A stretch of DNA of 64,000 bases from Spirosoma sp. KCTC 42546 (GCF_006965485.1 NZ_CP041360.1:4382501-4446500); one strand, 5' to 3'; shown: positions 41,922-51,380, counted from the stretch's first letter. Program-made: numbers and translations. Notes: a model not told the origin generated them from the sequence alone.

Positions 41922-42671
41922 TTAGCTCTTACTGCCGTATTTTCGGTCGTAAAACTCTTTCGATTGTTCGACCCAGTTGTCGCGTTCTATACGACCGGGG
42001 AAGAATTCGATGATTTCATTGACCTTGTCAATATCCTCTTTCGTAAAATTAGCGACCTGCCGAAATGTGTAGATGCCTAGGCTATGGAGTTTACGTTCCA
42101 GAAATGGGCCTATGCCTACAATATCCTTTAGGTCATCAGCTTCGGATGCCACGGCCCGCCCAATTCGATCAAAGTTAATTTCGCTCGCCCTCGATGCAAT
42201 CCGATTCAATACAGCAGCCTCTGAATTACCAGTTGTTACCCTAGCCTCAATAGGCATTGGCGAACCAACAGGGGATAACTCCGGTGCCGGTGCAACAACA
42301 GGCGGCACGACAACCACCGGCACATCAACCGGGGCACTAACAACTAGTGGCGCTTCCACTACATCAATTGGATCGGGCGTATCATCGAAACTAATGGCGG
42401 GTAGTAATGGATCAGCGTGGACAAAGGCAGGTGGTGTTTCTACAACGGGTACCGAACGAACTGGCGGTACCACAGTCGCTTTGCCAGCTACTTTTGACCG
42501 TCGGCATTCTTCCAGTTCACTCTCTTTATCCGCTATCGATGCCCGTAGCGAACTGATACGGCCTGAGGGTATCAATCGACCCAACAACCAGCCAATAAAC
42601 GCGGCAAGTGTTAGTAAAAGTAGTATTTCGGTGATGGCCACCGGACGACTAAAGGGATCTAATCCAAACAT
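41922..42671 (-). CDS. Membrane-anchored protein with helix-hairpin-helix C-terminus (long paralogue)
   Basis: 249 aa. One N-terminal helix (ITEILLLLTLAAFIGWLLGR), a short coiled stretch (SLRASIADKESELEECRRSK), a disordered Pro/Val-rich linker (about 70-165), then an HhH-type domain in the last 75 residues: DDLKDIVGIGPFLERKLHSL and GIYTFRQVANFTKEDIDKVN. The (V/I)GIGPFLE hairpin is like those used for DNA binding in LigA/RuvA or for protein contacts in ribosomal and NADH-dehydrogenase related proteins. Whether it binds DNA at the membrane is unknown. A shorter paralogue lies just upstream. Confidence 0.72.
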   Translation of the reverse strand: MFGLDPFSRPVAITEILLLLTLAAFIGWLLGRLIPSGRISSLRASIADKESELEECRRSKVAGKATVVPPVRSVPVVETPPAFVHADPLLPAISFDDTPDPIDVVEAPLVVSAPVDVPVVVVPPVVAPAPELSPVGSPMPIEARVTTGNSEAAVLNRIASRASEINFDRIGRAVASEADDLKDIVGIGPFLERKLHSLGIYTFRQVANFTKEDIDKVNEIIEFFPGRIERDNWVEQSKEFYDRKYGSKS

Positions 42672-42708
42672 GACGGGATTGAAGTTTAAAGGGGGTTATA
42701 GGTTTGAG

Positions 42709-42780
42709 GTTTACAGTATTCGGTTTACGGCCCAATGAAACTAGAAATGCGGTAGCCACCGTAAACTGAAAACCGTAAAC
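42709..42780. repeat. Inverted repeat of GTTTACGG words between the HhH paralogues (element E11)
   Basis: Arms 42709-42730 and 42759-42780 are inverted 22-nt copies with three mismatches. Each arm has two words like GTTTACNGT and GTTTACGG. Loop 28 nt. It fills the spacer between the two paralogous genes. Confidence 0.8.
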
Positions 42781-42790
42781 TGATCATTCA

Positions 42791-43279
42791 TTACTTTTTT
42801 GCCAGTTCAGTTGCCTGACCAACCCAGTTGTCTCGCTCGATACGCCCCGGAAAAAACTCGATAATGTCATTTACTTTCTCGATGTCTTCCTGATTGAAAT
42901 TGGCAATCTGCCTGAATGTATAAATACCGATGGCATGTAGTTTCTTTTCCAGAAATGGCCCAACGCCAACAATGATTTTCAAATCGTCGGCGTTGGCAGC
43001 CGAGGCCAGACCAATCCGGGCAAAGTTGATTTCATTGGCCCGGGCGCGAATCCGATTCAGCACGATCGTTTCGCCATCTGCCACTGGACCGGCAGCAACT
43101 GGAGCCCGCAGGCAGTCGTCAACAGCGCGCTCGGTGCTGGCCAGTTCACCTTCCAGTTCCCGGATGGTTCGCTGCCGGGAAATATAACCAATTATAAACC
43201 CCAGCACGGCCGACACGATCAACATAATCCCCAATTGTATCTGGGCATCGGGCAGGTTTAATGGATTTAAAGTAAACAT
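42791..43279 (-). CDS. Membrane-anchored protein with helix-hairpin-helix C-terminus (short paralogue)
   Basis: 162 aa. N-terminal helix (LGIMLIVSAVLGFIIGYISR), coiled stretch (RTIRELEGELASTERAVDDC) and the same C-terminal HhH domain as the neighbour: DDLKIIVGVGPFLEKKLHAI, GIYTFRQIANFNQEDIEKVN, FFPGRIERDNWVGQA. The last 80 residues are close to identical between the two, while the linker is missing here. Tandem duplication is evident. It lies downstream of an OmpA-domain gene on the same strand. Confidence 0.74.
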   Translation of the reverse strand: MFTLNPLNLPDAQIQLGIMLIVSAVLGFIIGYISRQRTIRELEGELASTERAVDDCLRAPVAAGPVADGETIVLNRIRARANEINFARIGLASAANADDLKIIVGVGPFLEKKLHAIGIYTFRQIANFNQEDIEKVNDIIEFFPGRIERDNWVGQATELAKK

Positions 43280-43389
43280 AATTCTTGCCTGTTTATGGTT
43301 ATTCGTTTCTGATTTGATGATTCAATTGCCAAGTTTTAACAGACCTACTCGGCGGAACATGTACCATCAAACCGGAACCAAGTTTTGTT

Positions 43390-44382
43390 TTATTGAACAA
43401 CTACTGTTACACGCCGATTGGCCTTACGACCCGATATTGTACTGTTATCAGCCTTAGGCTCCGTTTCGCCTTTAGCCTTCACATTAATCTGATCCGAGTC
43501 GATACCGGCTTTTCGTAATTTCGACTTCACATCATTGGCCCGATCGAGGGATAAGCGCCTATTCACTTCATCAGGACCGGAGTTATCAGTATGGCCGGTT
43601 AGCAGGAGCTTTTTGTCTTTGTGAGCAGCCAGGTACTTAGTGGCCTCCTCGAAGAATTTTTTTGTTTCTCCCGTTTTAATGTAGTTAGCCTCACCCAGTG
43701 GGAAGTAGAGATCGATAGGCTTAAATACAGACGTAAATTTTTCGGCTTCAGCTAACGCTTTCTCTGTCGTTGGCTCCGTAATCTTGATTGGTTCGGCTGG
43801 TTTTTCAGCAGGCTTTTCCGTCACGGCGGGTTCATCAGCAGGTTTTACTTCGTTAGCCTCTCCCCCAAAACCAAAATAAAGTCCACCCCTAAGTGAGTCA
43901 CCTTTGGCTGTAAATGGCAGATTGCGTTCCTCCCCTTTGGTTGTAATTGACCCAGCAGGAATACCCTGTTGTACTAAATACTGTTTGATTCCTTCAGCCC
44001 GAGCCAGACCCAGATTTGGGAAACTGGTTGTGTTGGTTTCGCCCGGTGCGTAGTAACCTGTCAGTTCGAGCGTTCGGCCGGGATTCTCTTTCAGGTAGGT
44101 AATAAGCGTTTCCAGCGACCCTCCCAGGCTATTCATATTAGCATTGGCTCCCGATTTAGCAAAGTCAAAATTGCCGGGAAGATCCAGCCGAAAGCGTGTA
44201 CCATCGGCAATCGTAAAGGCATCGGCGCCAGGGGGCGTCGTCTCTATGGTTGTTTCGGTTGAGGCTGCCGAGGGATTGATATCGTCACCGCATAGCTGCT
44301 TAATTTTGCAGACATGCCACCAGGTCGAGCCGATCATCCACAGAACGAGAAGGACGATCCAGGGAGCTTTGTTTGTTAGCAT
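43390..44382 (-). CDS. Protein with two OmpA-like domains
   Basis: 330 aa. N-terminal membrane anchor (APWIVLLVLWMIGSTWWHVC). A first, divergent OmpA-like domain spans about 60-160 (SLGGSLETLITYLKENPGRT, LGLARAEGIKQYLVQQGIPA), a Glu/Pro/Lys linker follows, and a canonical OmpA C domain lies at about 220-330 (KKLLLTGHTDNSGPDEVNRR, LSLDRANDVKSKLRKAGI, GRKANRRVTVVV). The second keeps the peptidoglycan-binding Asp and Arg of TGHTDNSG...NRRLSLDRA. The first lacks a typical D. It probably bridges membrane and cell wall. Same strand as the two HhH genes. Confidence 0.85.
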   Translation of the reverse strand: MLTNKAPWIVLLVLWMIGSTWWHVCKIKQLCGDDINPSAASTETTIETTPPGADAFTIADGTRFRLDLPGNFDFAKSGANANMNSLGGSLETLITYLKENPGRTLELTGYYAPGETNTTSFPNLGLARAEGIKQYLVQQGIPAGSITTKGEERNLPFTAKGDSLRGGLYFGFGGEANEVKPADEPAVTEKPAEKPAEPIKITEPTTEKALAEAEKFTSVFKPIDLYFPLGEANYIKTGETKKFFEEATKYLAAHKDKKLLLTGHTDNSGPDEVNRRLSLDRANDVKSKLRKAGIDSDQINVKAKGETEPKADNSTISGRKANRRVTVVVQ

Positions 44383-44628
44383 AATAAAGGTAGGGGGTTT
44401 ACAGACACCGAATTTTCGGATTCCTGATTGAGACGGAATTGAACGAAAAGGTTGCTCAAAAATACATGCAAGTGCTATAAATGCAAGACTATCAACGTTT
44501 TTGACAGTATTTACAGCAAACTTCAGTTCTAAACAGATTTAAGCTGTCCACTCAGGGTTTCAAGTTGGCGCTTAATTTATCAACTTTAGGGCTTTAAACT
44601 GCATCAACCTGATTCTTGAATTCTTAAA

Positions 44629-45666
44629 ATGCTAATTGATCTTCGTAGCGATACGGTTACACAACCTACGCCCGCCATGCGCGAGGCTATGTTTACAGCG
44701 CCCCTTGGGGATGATGTGCTTGGCGATGACCCAACGGTAAATGCCCTGGAAGCCAAAGCAGCTTCGCTCTTTGGTATGGAAGCCGCTCTCTTCTGTGCAT
44801 CGGGCACCATGACCAACCAACTCGCCATTCGTACCCACACACGGCCCGGTGATGATGTTATCTGCGATTACCTGTCGCACGTGTATCAGTACGAAGGTGG
44901 AGGCATTTCAGTGAATTCTTTAGCCTCCACCAGTCTGGCGCATGGCGAACGGGGCAAGCTCACTCCTGAGCTTATCCGTGAGCATATTTATAGCCCTACT
45001 GATTCACACAAACCACTTTCCCGTCTGGTTGTCCTGGAAAACACGGTCAATAAAGGGGGCGGCTGTTATTATACCATCCCCGAAATTGCCGCGATCAAAC
45101 AGCTCTGTACCGAACAAGGTTTGATTCTGCATTTAGATGGTGCCCGTCTTTTCAATGCCCTTGTCGAAACCGGTGAACCTACCACAGCCTACGGACAGTT
45201 ATTTGACTCCATCAGTATTTGCCTGTCGAAAGGATTGGGCTGTCCGGTGGGGTCGCTCCTACTCGGAAAAGCAGATGTCATTAAGCAGGCTCGCCGTTTC
45301 CGTAAACTAATGGGCGGAGGCTGGCGGCAGGCAGGTTTTCTGGCCGCAGCGGGCATCTACGCACTCGATCACCACATTGACCGGCTGAAACTGGATCACT
45401 CCCGCGCCCGTAAAATTGGGGCCATTCTCGAACAACTCCCCGAAGTACTGGAAATCCTGCCCATTGATACCAATATCGTCATTTTCAGACTTCCCGAAAC
45501 CATCTTAGCCGCCGATTACGTTCAACAATTAGAGACAAAAGGTATCCGTGGTATCCCCTTCGGTAAACATTTGGTGCGCTTTGTAACGCATCTGGATTTC
45601 ACCGATAAACATCTTGAGCATTTAGCGACGGTATTAACGCCTTCAACAATTGGGAACACCATCTAA
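44629..45666 (+). CDS. ltaE: Low-specificity L-threonine aldolase
   Basis: 345 aa, PLP fold type [19 protein letters not shown] at residues 3-20 is the family start motif. [16 protein letters not shown] and [16 protein letters not shown] mark the cofactor site, and the PLP lysine lies in [16 protein letters not shown] near residue 200. It cleaves L-threonine or allo-threonine to glycine and acetaldehyde. Stands alone with a downstream terminator-like hairpin. Confidence 0.93.
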   Translation: MLIDLRSDTVTQPTPAMREAMFTAPLGDDVLGDDPTVNALEAKAASLFGMEAALFCASGTMTNQLAIRTHTRPGDDVICDYLSHVYQYEGGGISVNSLASTSLAHGERGKLTPELIREHIYSPTDSHKPLSRLVVLENTVNKGGGCYYTIPEIAAIKQLCTEQGLILHLDGARLFNALVETGEPTTAYGQLFDSISICLSKGLGCPVGSLLLGKADVIKQARRFRKLMGGGWRQAGFLAAAGIYALDHHIDRLKLDHSRARKIGAILEQLPEVLEILPIDTNIVIFRLPETILAADYVQQLETKGIRGIPFGKHLVRFVTHLDFTDKHLEHLATVLTPSTIGNTI

Positions 45667-45677
45667 TCCAATAAAAA

Positions 45678-45713
45678 AGCCCCTGCCTATCTTACCGTGG
45701 GGTTAGTTTTTTT
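45678..45713 (+). terminator. Probable intrinsic terminator after ltaE
   Basis: AGCCCC (45678-45683) can pair with GGGGTT (45699-45704) across a 15-nt loop, followed by a run of seven T residues at 45707-45713. An A run on the other side allows two-way use. Confidence 0.5.
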
Positions 45714-45814
45714 ATTCCTGGTGTCTCCATGAAAAGTAGGGTCGCGTTTACGGGTGTCGGAGCGGCTTTCCTCTATCTTTATTACAGACAGTCCAAGAAA
45801 GTAAAAGAGCAGTA

Positions 45815-47416
45815 ATGCATATACAAACCAGAACATTACAGAAATCGGACTACCACGACCTCAAAGAAACAATGATTGAGGTATATAGTGGTATTGGCGG
45901 GGATTATTGGCCTAAAAGCTCAATTAACAAACTACTCACTATTTTTCCAGAGGGTCAGTTTTGTGTAGAAGTAGATGGCAAGGCAGTAGCCATTGCGCTG
46001 GCGATCCGGGTAAAATATGGCGATTTCGGAGATAACCACACCTACTTCCAGATTACGGGTGGCTATACCTTCAAAACTCATAATGATGAAGGCGATTACC
46101 TGTACGGTATCGAGGTTTTCGTGCATCCTGACTACCGGGATTTGCGCCTGGGTCGGCGGTTATACGATGCCCGTAAGGAGCTCTGCGAGCAGTTGAATCT
46201 CAAAGGGATTCTGGCCGGAGGGCGCATTCCCAACTATAATAAATTTTCGGACGAGCTGACCCCCCGCGAGTACATTGCCAAAGTGAAACAGAAGGAGATC
46301 TATGATCCTACCCTAACATTTCAGCTTTCTAATGATTTCCACGTGAGAAAGGTGTTGCGGGGGTATCTGCCCGGCGATTCGGAGTCGAAAGAGTATGCAA
46401 CCTTGTTAGAGTGGATCAACATTTACTATGTGATCGAAAAAGACAAACGGCCGCATACCGATTCCATTATTCGGCTGGGTGTGATTCAGTGGCAAATGCG
46501 TTTGTTCAAAAACCTGAACGCTTTTCTGGAACAGGTTGAATTTTTCGTCAATGCCGTCAGCGATTACCGGGCCGATTTTATGGTGTTGCCCGAGTTTTTC
46601 AATACTCCGCTCATGGCCGATTTCAACGACCTTCCCGAGCCGGTAGCCATTCGAAAACTAGCCGACTTTACGGTGCCCGTTCGCGAAAAACTTTGCGAGC
46701 TGGCCATTTCGTACAATGTCAACATTGTGGGAGGCAGTATGCCACTGGTTGACGACGATGGTAAGCTGTACAACGTAGCCTACCTCTGCCGGCGGGATGG
46801 ATCATTTGAAGAATACCGGAAGATTCACATCACGCCCAACGAGGTGAAGCACTATGGTATGGTGGGTGGCTACGAGATTCGGGCGTTCGACACCGACTGT
46901 GGAAAAATCGGGATGCTGATCTGCTATGATGTGGAATTCCCTGAGCTGGGCCGCATATTAGCTCAGCAGGGCATGCAAATCCTGTTCATCCCATTTCTAA
47001 CCGATACCCAGAATGGCTATTCACGGGTACGGCATTGTGCACAGGCGAGGGCTATCGAAAACGAATGTTACGTAGCAATTTCGGGCTGTGTGGGAAACCT
47101 GCCGCGTGTACAGAATATGGACATCAACTACGCCCAGTCGGCGGTGTTTACCCCCTCCGATTTCCAGTTTCCGACCAACGCCGTGAAAGCCGAAGCGACT
47201 GCCAACACCGAAATGGTACTCATTGCCGACGTTGACCTGAGCTTGTTGAAAGAGTTACACGAACATGGTTCCGTGCAGGTGTTGAAAGACCGCCGGACGG
47301 ACTTATACGAAGTCACATTGAAGAAAGCAGCTAAAAAAGCACTAATCAAACAAAAGAAAGCATCGGCCGACAACGACCCGGAACAGGTTGCTCCGGTGAT
47401 CGTTGTGGCCGATTAG
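45815..47416 (+). CDS. Fusion of GNAT acetyltransferase and nitrilase-family amidohydrolase
   Basis: 533 aa. Residues about 1-210 form a GNAT domain (YGIEVFVHPDYRDLRLGRRL holds the acetyl-CoA loop). Residues about 225-500 form a carbon-nitrogen hydrolase with full Glu-Lys-Cys triad: Glu in MVLPEFFNTPLM near 258, Lys in EYRKIHITPNEVKHYG near 336 and Cys in GMLICYDVEFPELGR near 371. The fusion is known across Bacteroidota and other phyla; the substrate is not established. The C-terminus is Lys/Ala-rich (LKKAAKKALIKQKKAS). Terminated by a strong hairpin. Confidence 0.92.
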   Translation: MHIQTRTLQKSDYHDLKETMIEVYSGIGGDYWPKSSINKLLTIFPEGQFCVEVDGKAVAIALAIRVKYGDFGDNHTYFQITGGYTFKTHNDEGDYLYGIEVFVHPDYRDLRLGRRLYDARKELCEQLNLKGILAGGRIPNYNKFSDELTPREYIAKVKQKEIYDPTLTFQLSNDFHVRKVLRGYLPGDSESKEYATLLEWINIYYVIEKDKRPHTDSIIRLGVIQWQMRLFKNLNAFLEQVEFFVNAVSDYRADFMVLPEFFNTPLMADFNDLPEPVAIRKLADFTVPVREKLCELAISYNVNIVGGSMPLVDDDGKLYNVAYLCRRDGSFEEYRKIHITPNEVKHYGMVGGYEIRAFDTDCGKIGMLICYDVEFPELGRILAQQGMQILFIPFLTDTQNGYSRVRHCAQARAIENECYVAISGCVGNLPRVQNMDINYAQSAVFTPSDFQFPTNAVKAEATANTEMVLIADVDLSLLKELHEHGSVQVLKDRRTDLYEVTLKKAAKKALIKQKKASADNDPEQVAPVIVVAD

Positions 47417-47439
47417 CCTTTCGCCTTCACCAGTTAAAA

Positions 47440-47469
47440 TGCCGTAGTGTTGAGACTACGGCATTTTTT
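47440..47469 (+). terminator. Intrinsic terminator after the GNAT-nitrilase gene
   Basis: TGCCGTAGT (47440-47448) pairs with ACTACGGCA (47455-47463) across 6 nt, then six T residues. Confidence 0.88.
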
Positions 47470-47556
47470 ATTTAGTAGAGCAGGCGGAAGCCCGCGCTAC
47501 TAATTCCAACCCTTTTTCCATCTATGGTGTCTAGTCATGCACACACACGCCCGGCT

Positions 47557-48282
47557 ATGTTTATCAACCGTTTTGTCGTTATACTTTTCCTGATCGGGGT
47601 TTGCAGTTGCCAGCACCAATCAACCCAACCGGCTCCTATTGTACTCAAGGATGCCCCGTGCGATTGTCCGTTTATAAGCGATCAACCAAGCTATACCGTT
47701 AACCAGACGCCCGATTCACTAACTCAGTATTACCTGGCCGTCTGGAAACGTAAGTTTATTCAGCGTAATGGTCTCGACGACGCCCGTTTTAATGCGGCCA
47801 TTAAGTACGTCAGCGGGACACTCTTCAATTGGCAGTTAGGGGTTTCCTTTCGGGTTGATTTTATGTATCAACTGGATTGGTTAAGCATCCGTCATCATGA
47901 ACAGTTTATGGTCTACTATGATCCGGGAACTACCAAAGACTTTGCCATTAGTTTACCCCGTGGCGTCTACCTAACCGAAGCGCAAATTCCTTCGCGTGGA
48001 CTCTGGGATGATTACCAGCCTATTCAGATTGGTGCCAAGCTGGCGTTTGGTTCCTGTGCAGCAGCCTGCCAGGCCTTGAAAACTAAAACTGGCTTCCCGG
48101 TACTTAAACCGAATGGCGTTTCATTTTACCCCTCATTTCAGCTTCCCGCCCTCCCCACTGGCGAACCCTATTTATTTAGTGCGGGAACGATTGATTCAAC
48201 GATGAACAGATGTGTTTCTGGTCGAATTAATCTGGTAACCGGGTCAGCACAGGCAGAAGAAGGCCCCTGCCGGATTGAATAG
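47557..48282 (+). CDS. Lipoprotein of unknown function
   Basis: 241 aa from ATG 47557 (MFINRFVVILFLIGVCSC); an ATG at 47524 adds a non-signal tail. Lipobox VCSC gives a membrane-anchored protein. It has several Cys pairs in the mature part (DAPCDCPFIS, GSCAAACQALK, MNRCVSG, EGPCRIE), suggesting disulfides. Beta-type sequence dominates. I do not recognise a named family. It ends 10 bp before the convergent DUF819 gene stop. Confidence 0.68.
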   Translation: MFINRFVVILFLIGVCSCQHQSTQPAPIVLKDAPCDCPFISDQPSYTVNQTPDSLTQYYLAVWKRKFIQRNGLDDARFNAAIKYVSGTLFNWQLGVSFRVDFMYQLDWLSIRHHEQFMVYYDPGTTKDFAISLPRGVYLTEAQIPSRGLWDDYQPIQIGAKLAFGSCAAACQALKTKTGFPVLKPNGVSFYPSFQLPALPTGEPYLFSAGTIDSTMNRCVSGRINLVTGSAQAEEGPCRIE

Positions 48283-48292
48283 CCCTATTAGT

Positions 48293-49450
48293 TTACCGAA
48301 GTAGCTCTGCCACAAGTATACCAAGGTAAGTACCAATGGCATTACCAAGCGTTCCCACCAATACCGCCGGAAGCTGTAAATCAGGCCGATTGAGGCTACG
48401 CGCCAATGCCAGCGCGGATGTAGCCCCGCCAATGTTTGCCTGGGAAGCAATACCCAATATATCCCAATCCAGCCGAAAGAACGCGCCGATACCAAATACA
48501 ATACTAGCGTGAATGAGTACAAGCAACAGAATCATCCCGAACAATACAATGGCCAGTTTTCCATCGTGGAGCAGAGCAGCAATATCACAATACGCGCCAA
48601 TCACGGCCAGAAAAATATAAATCCCAAAAAGGCCGATTAGCCGACTTCCACGCAGTTTATTGACGACTCGAAACTGAGCTAACACCAGAGCAAACGTAGT
48701 CAGGACCAGCACGAACGGAATGACAGGTACTACATCAGCAATTTGTTTAGAAAGAAAAATAGAACCAAACCCCAATGCCAGTAAGATAGCCAGATCATTC
48801 GGCGTCATTGTTTCTGAATCCGAGAATGGATCATCATCCACCAATGTTTCCGAATGGGAAGCTTTGCTTGTATCTAGTTGATGGGCCAACTGCTGACGCG
48901 GGTAACGTCGTTGAAAAAAACGCGGAAGAGCCAGTGTTGCAATCATCCAGAGTGCCGTCATGATATTATCGGCAGCGGTAGCGGCTACGAACAAATTCCC
49001 GGCTTTCGATACGCCGTAATGAAGGGCTACGGCATGGAAATTAATGCCTCCTCCAATGTACGTTCCGGTAAACATTCCCGCCAGTGCAAAGAATAGTTTC
49101 CCAACGGTTTGTGGTGCCGCAAAGGCCCAAACACTCACAAAAACGCCGATAATTGTGCCCGCTGAACCGACTAGAAACATCGTTAGCATCGGCAATCCAG
49201 CCTGACGAAGGTCTTTCAGGTTTACACTCAACAGTAACAGGAATAATGAAAACGGGGCTATGTAGCTAAAAATGCTTTCGTAAACTGGCGTTTCGGTCGT
49301 TGGTATGAGACCCAGATTGGCCTCGATAGCCGTCAGAATAATCACCAGCAAAGCCGTTCCAATATGACGGAAACCGGGCTTTTTATTCAGCCATTCGCAG
49401 ATGATAATAGTTAAACAAAGAACGAAGAGAATGAAAATAGAGTCAGTCAC
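48293..49450 (-). CDS. DUF819-family membrane protein
   Basis: 385 aa with GTG start and about ten membrane helices. Family stretches are GTYIGGGINFHAVALHYGVS near residue 128 and the C-terminal SQANIGGATSALALARSLNR near 345, with GTLGNAIGTYLGIL at the end. A charged loop (about 200-225) separates two halves of the fold. DUF819 proteins resemble CPA/BASS-type transporters with an internal repeat; their substrate is unknown. GGG/GGATS motifs in each half fit substrate crossover sites. Confidence 0.82.
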   Translation of the reverse strand: MTDSIFILFVLCLTIIICEWLNKKPGFRHIGTALLVIILTAIEANLGLIPTTETPVYESIFSYIAPFSLFLLLLSVNLKDLRQAGLPMLTMFLVGSAGTIIGVFVSVWAFAAPQTVGKLFFALAGMFTGTYIGGGINFHAVALHYGVSKAGNLFVAATAADNIMTALWMIATLALPRFFQRRYPRQQLAHQLDTSKASHSETLVDDDPFSDSETMTPNDLAILLALGFGSIFLSKQIADVVPVIPFVLVLTTFALVLAQFRVVNKLRGSRLIGLFGIYIFLAVIGAYCDIAALLHDGKLAIVLFGMILLLVLIHASIVFGIGAFFRLDWDILGIASQANIGGATSALALARSLNRPDLQLPAVLVGTLGNAIGTYLGILVAELLR

Positions 49451-49545
49451 AGGATGAAGTGATTAAGACTGTAAACTAATCAATCTTCAGCTAAATCTGT
49501 GGCATATTCCTACTTTTACCCCTATTTAATTCTTTCTTCCTACAA

Positions 49546-49597
49546 AACAGCCAAACGGCACTAAACGAATATGTTTGTTCAGTGCCGTTTGGCTGTT
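49546..49597 (-). terminator. Perfect 17-bp hairpin downstream of the GH46-like gene
   Basis: AACAGCCAAACGGCACT (49546-49562) pairs exactly with 49581-49597. The loop can extend the stem with AAAC/GTTT. On the minus strand it follows the GH46-like stop codon by 31 bp and ends in TTTTG. Confidence 0.75.
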
Positions 49598-49628
49598 GAT
49601 AAACTATTACCTGGTCTATAGCAGGCGA

Positions 49629-50303
49629 TCAGGGCACAACAACACCATGTGCATTCACGGGCTTACTCAGCGTCCAGTTGTCATTTTCTAGTTGAGTTAA
49701 GAAACAGCGGGTTCGGTACACTGTGCCGCGAAGGATAATTTTCTTATTCGTGGCCAGCCATTCGTCTCTTGTTTTTACGTACGCTGTTACCCAGGCCTTT
49801 TCGTTTCCTCCTCGGGAAGGAGGTCGCTCCGGGAAGCGCTCTCGTAAAAAAGTAGGCACACCCCCAGAGTGAATAAAACTATCGTAGATAACTAATAGGC
49901 TAAGCGGCAAGGTAAAGTCAAAGCCCGTAAAAAAGTTCAGCGCTGGCATGTAATAAAGGATGTCGAAAAATTCATCCTGCGTTGACCGCATAATGGCATC
50001 CTCTCTGGCCGATTTTCGTAACAGGTCTTTAAATGTAGCATCATCGACCAGGGGCACAGTCCCTATTTTAGTACGATAAGGAACAAAATCATCCGCAAAC
50101 TTGCCATCACGGTTTATATATAGTTCGATCAATGTTTTCAGATTGCCCTGCTCCGTTGTCTGGCTACGTCCGTACGTAATTTGGCGGGTATTATCTTTCC
50201 CATCTTTAAAGATTACCAGCGCATCGTATTTACCTTCGGCGGTGCCCGTTTCAAATACGTTGACGATCTGCTCAATTTTAGATTTTATGGCTACTGTAAT
50301 CAT
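49629..50303 (-). CDS. GH46 chitosanase-like protein without signal peptide
   Basis: 224 aa. Aligning by eye to GH46, the catalytic Glu is in VNVFETGTAEG near residue 18 and the general-base region is ITYGRSQTTEQGNLKTL near 40. AIMRSTQDEFFDILYY, LLVIYDSFIHSGG and GGNEKAWVTAYVKTRDEWL follow in family order. GH46 enzymes cut chitosan; relatives in other systems cut peptidoglycan. No signal peptide is present, so it is either intracellular or exported by a non-Sec route. Its start is 66 bp downstream of the CHAP-like gene stop on the same strand, so the two are probably a unit. Confidence 0.7.
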   Translation of the reverse strand: MITVAIKSKIEQIVNVFETGTAEGKYDALVIFKDGKDNTRQITYGRSQTTEQGNLKTLIELYINRDGKFADDFVPYRTKIGTVPLVDDATFKDLLRKSAREDAIMRSTQDEFFDILYYMPALNFFTGFDFTLPLSLLVIYDSFIHSGGVPTFLRERFPERPPSRGGNEKAWVTAYVKTRDEWLATNKKIILRGTVYRTRCFLTQLENDNWTLSKPVNAHGVVVP

Positions 50304-50369
50304 GATGTTAGAAACTAAATGATGTGGTTAAAATCTATTTTTTTCGTTTGCTTAGTTACTCAGTATGGA

Positions 50370-51188
50370 TCACACCAGGCTTTCAATAGAGAATACATCG
50401 AGCTTCGATTTCCGGAAATTACGCACTCGTTTTAGTACAGCATTTCCATTATTAGACCCGCCCTCGTTGGTATTCCCCTCAATGGTTTCAAAAATATCAT
50501 CATCTACTGCCGAAATAATGCCGGCATGTATCCAGTCATGAGGTGCCTGTTGCAGAAGGAAAATATCGCCTGGTTTCACTACAGAAGGGTCATTTCGAAT
50601 CTGTGTGTACCGAGAAAGAATTCCCTTTTGCAAACCCGTCATACCAACCGTATCACAGCTATAGGTCAGCGGCATAAGCTTCTTGAAATTTTTTCCCTGT
50701 ACAGAAGCCGCCTGATCAAGGATAGCCTGTACAAACCCCATACACCAGAACCATTCCGAGCCTTCGTTCCCATCCATATACGCCCGTACCCATGGACCCG
50801 AATTTGGCTGCTGATCAATAATCAACTCAAAGGGGCGGTTAACAAGATGGTTTTCGGCAATAGTTAGAATCAGCTCCCGCAATCCAGCACCCTGACCAGC
50901 GCCTAAAAAAGCTGCCCGCATTGGAGCCGATAATAAGTCGAATGTGGCCTGGTCCACCAGACCGGTTTCGGCAACACCCTTTGCTTTCTGGAAATTCTTG
51001 ACAGCCTGTTCTGTGGCTTTCCCAAAATCGCCATCAATCCCTGTAGCCGTAGCCGAACCTGGGTGTGACATGGAGAAAAGCGTTAGCCAGGACTGAATTT
51101 TCCGGACTTCTTTTCTGGAGTTGCTGGCTCCATTCCGTTGTTGGGTACTACTAATCGTTAATTCGTTTTGAAAGGAGGTCTTTTGCAT
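50370..51188 (-). CDS. Peptidoglycan-binding (PG_binding_1) and CHAP/NlpC-like wall hydrolase
   Basis: 272 aa. Residues about 25-85 form a PG_binding_1 repeat (GIDGDFGKATEQAVKNFQKA). Residues about 105-265 look like a CHAP-type cysteine amidase: Cys in EWFWCMGFVQAIL near 148, His in DWIHAGIISAV near 224 and a downstream polar residue (TIEGNTNEGG near 240). It should cut peptide bonds in peptidoglycan. No signal peptide is seen. Same strand and close to the GH46-like gene, which would cut glycan chains, so together they could degrade or remodel a cell wall. Confidence 0.75.
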   Translation of the reverse strand: MQKTSFQNELTISSTQQRNGASNSRKEVRKIQSWLTLFSMSHPGSATATGIDGDFGKATEQAVKNFQKAKGVAETGLVDQATFDLLSAPMRAAFLGAGQGAGLRELILTIAENHLVNRPFELIIDQQPNSGPWVRAYMDGNEGSEWFWCMGFVQAILDQAASVQGKNFKKLMPLTYSCDTVGMTGLQKGILSRYTQIRNDPSVVKPGDIFLLQQAPHDWIHAGIISAVDDDIFETIEGNTNEGGSNNGNAVLKRVRNFRKSKLDVFSIESLV

Positions 51189-51354
51189 GGTCGTGGTTTC
51201 AATAAGCAGGCAAGAGTAAGTAAATCAATTGCTTGATTAATCTTACAAAAGCGATCCGTATCAACCGTAAATTTTTGAGTAAACGGTATAGGAAAATAGG
51301 ATTAGGAGAAATGCACATTAATTTACTATCGCGTTCACTATCAGCCAATAACAC

Positions 51355-51380
51355 GAACAGCTCCCAATTGGGAGCTGTTC
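51355..51380. terminator. 26-bp perfect palindrome in the spacer after the DUF2809 gene
   Basis: GAACAGCTCCCAA (51355-51367) is followed directly by its mirror (51368-51380). As RNA it forms a tight hairpin on either strand. T tract is absent on the minus side, so termination is uncertain. It lies 72 bp after the DUF2809 stop on the minus strand. Confidence 0.5.

Noticed and set aside
42073..42738. Long plus-strand open frame rich in Thr, Ser and Gly
   Set aside because: It is the mirror of the HhH paralogue's Pro/Val-rich linker, has no family features and lies opposite a well-supported gene.
44383..44628. Small gene in the spacer before ltaE
   Set aside because: No frame with a start, ribosome site and protein-like composition was found; the spacer appears to hold only promoters for the two divergent genes.
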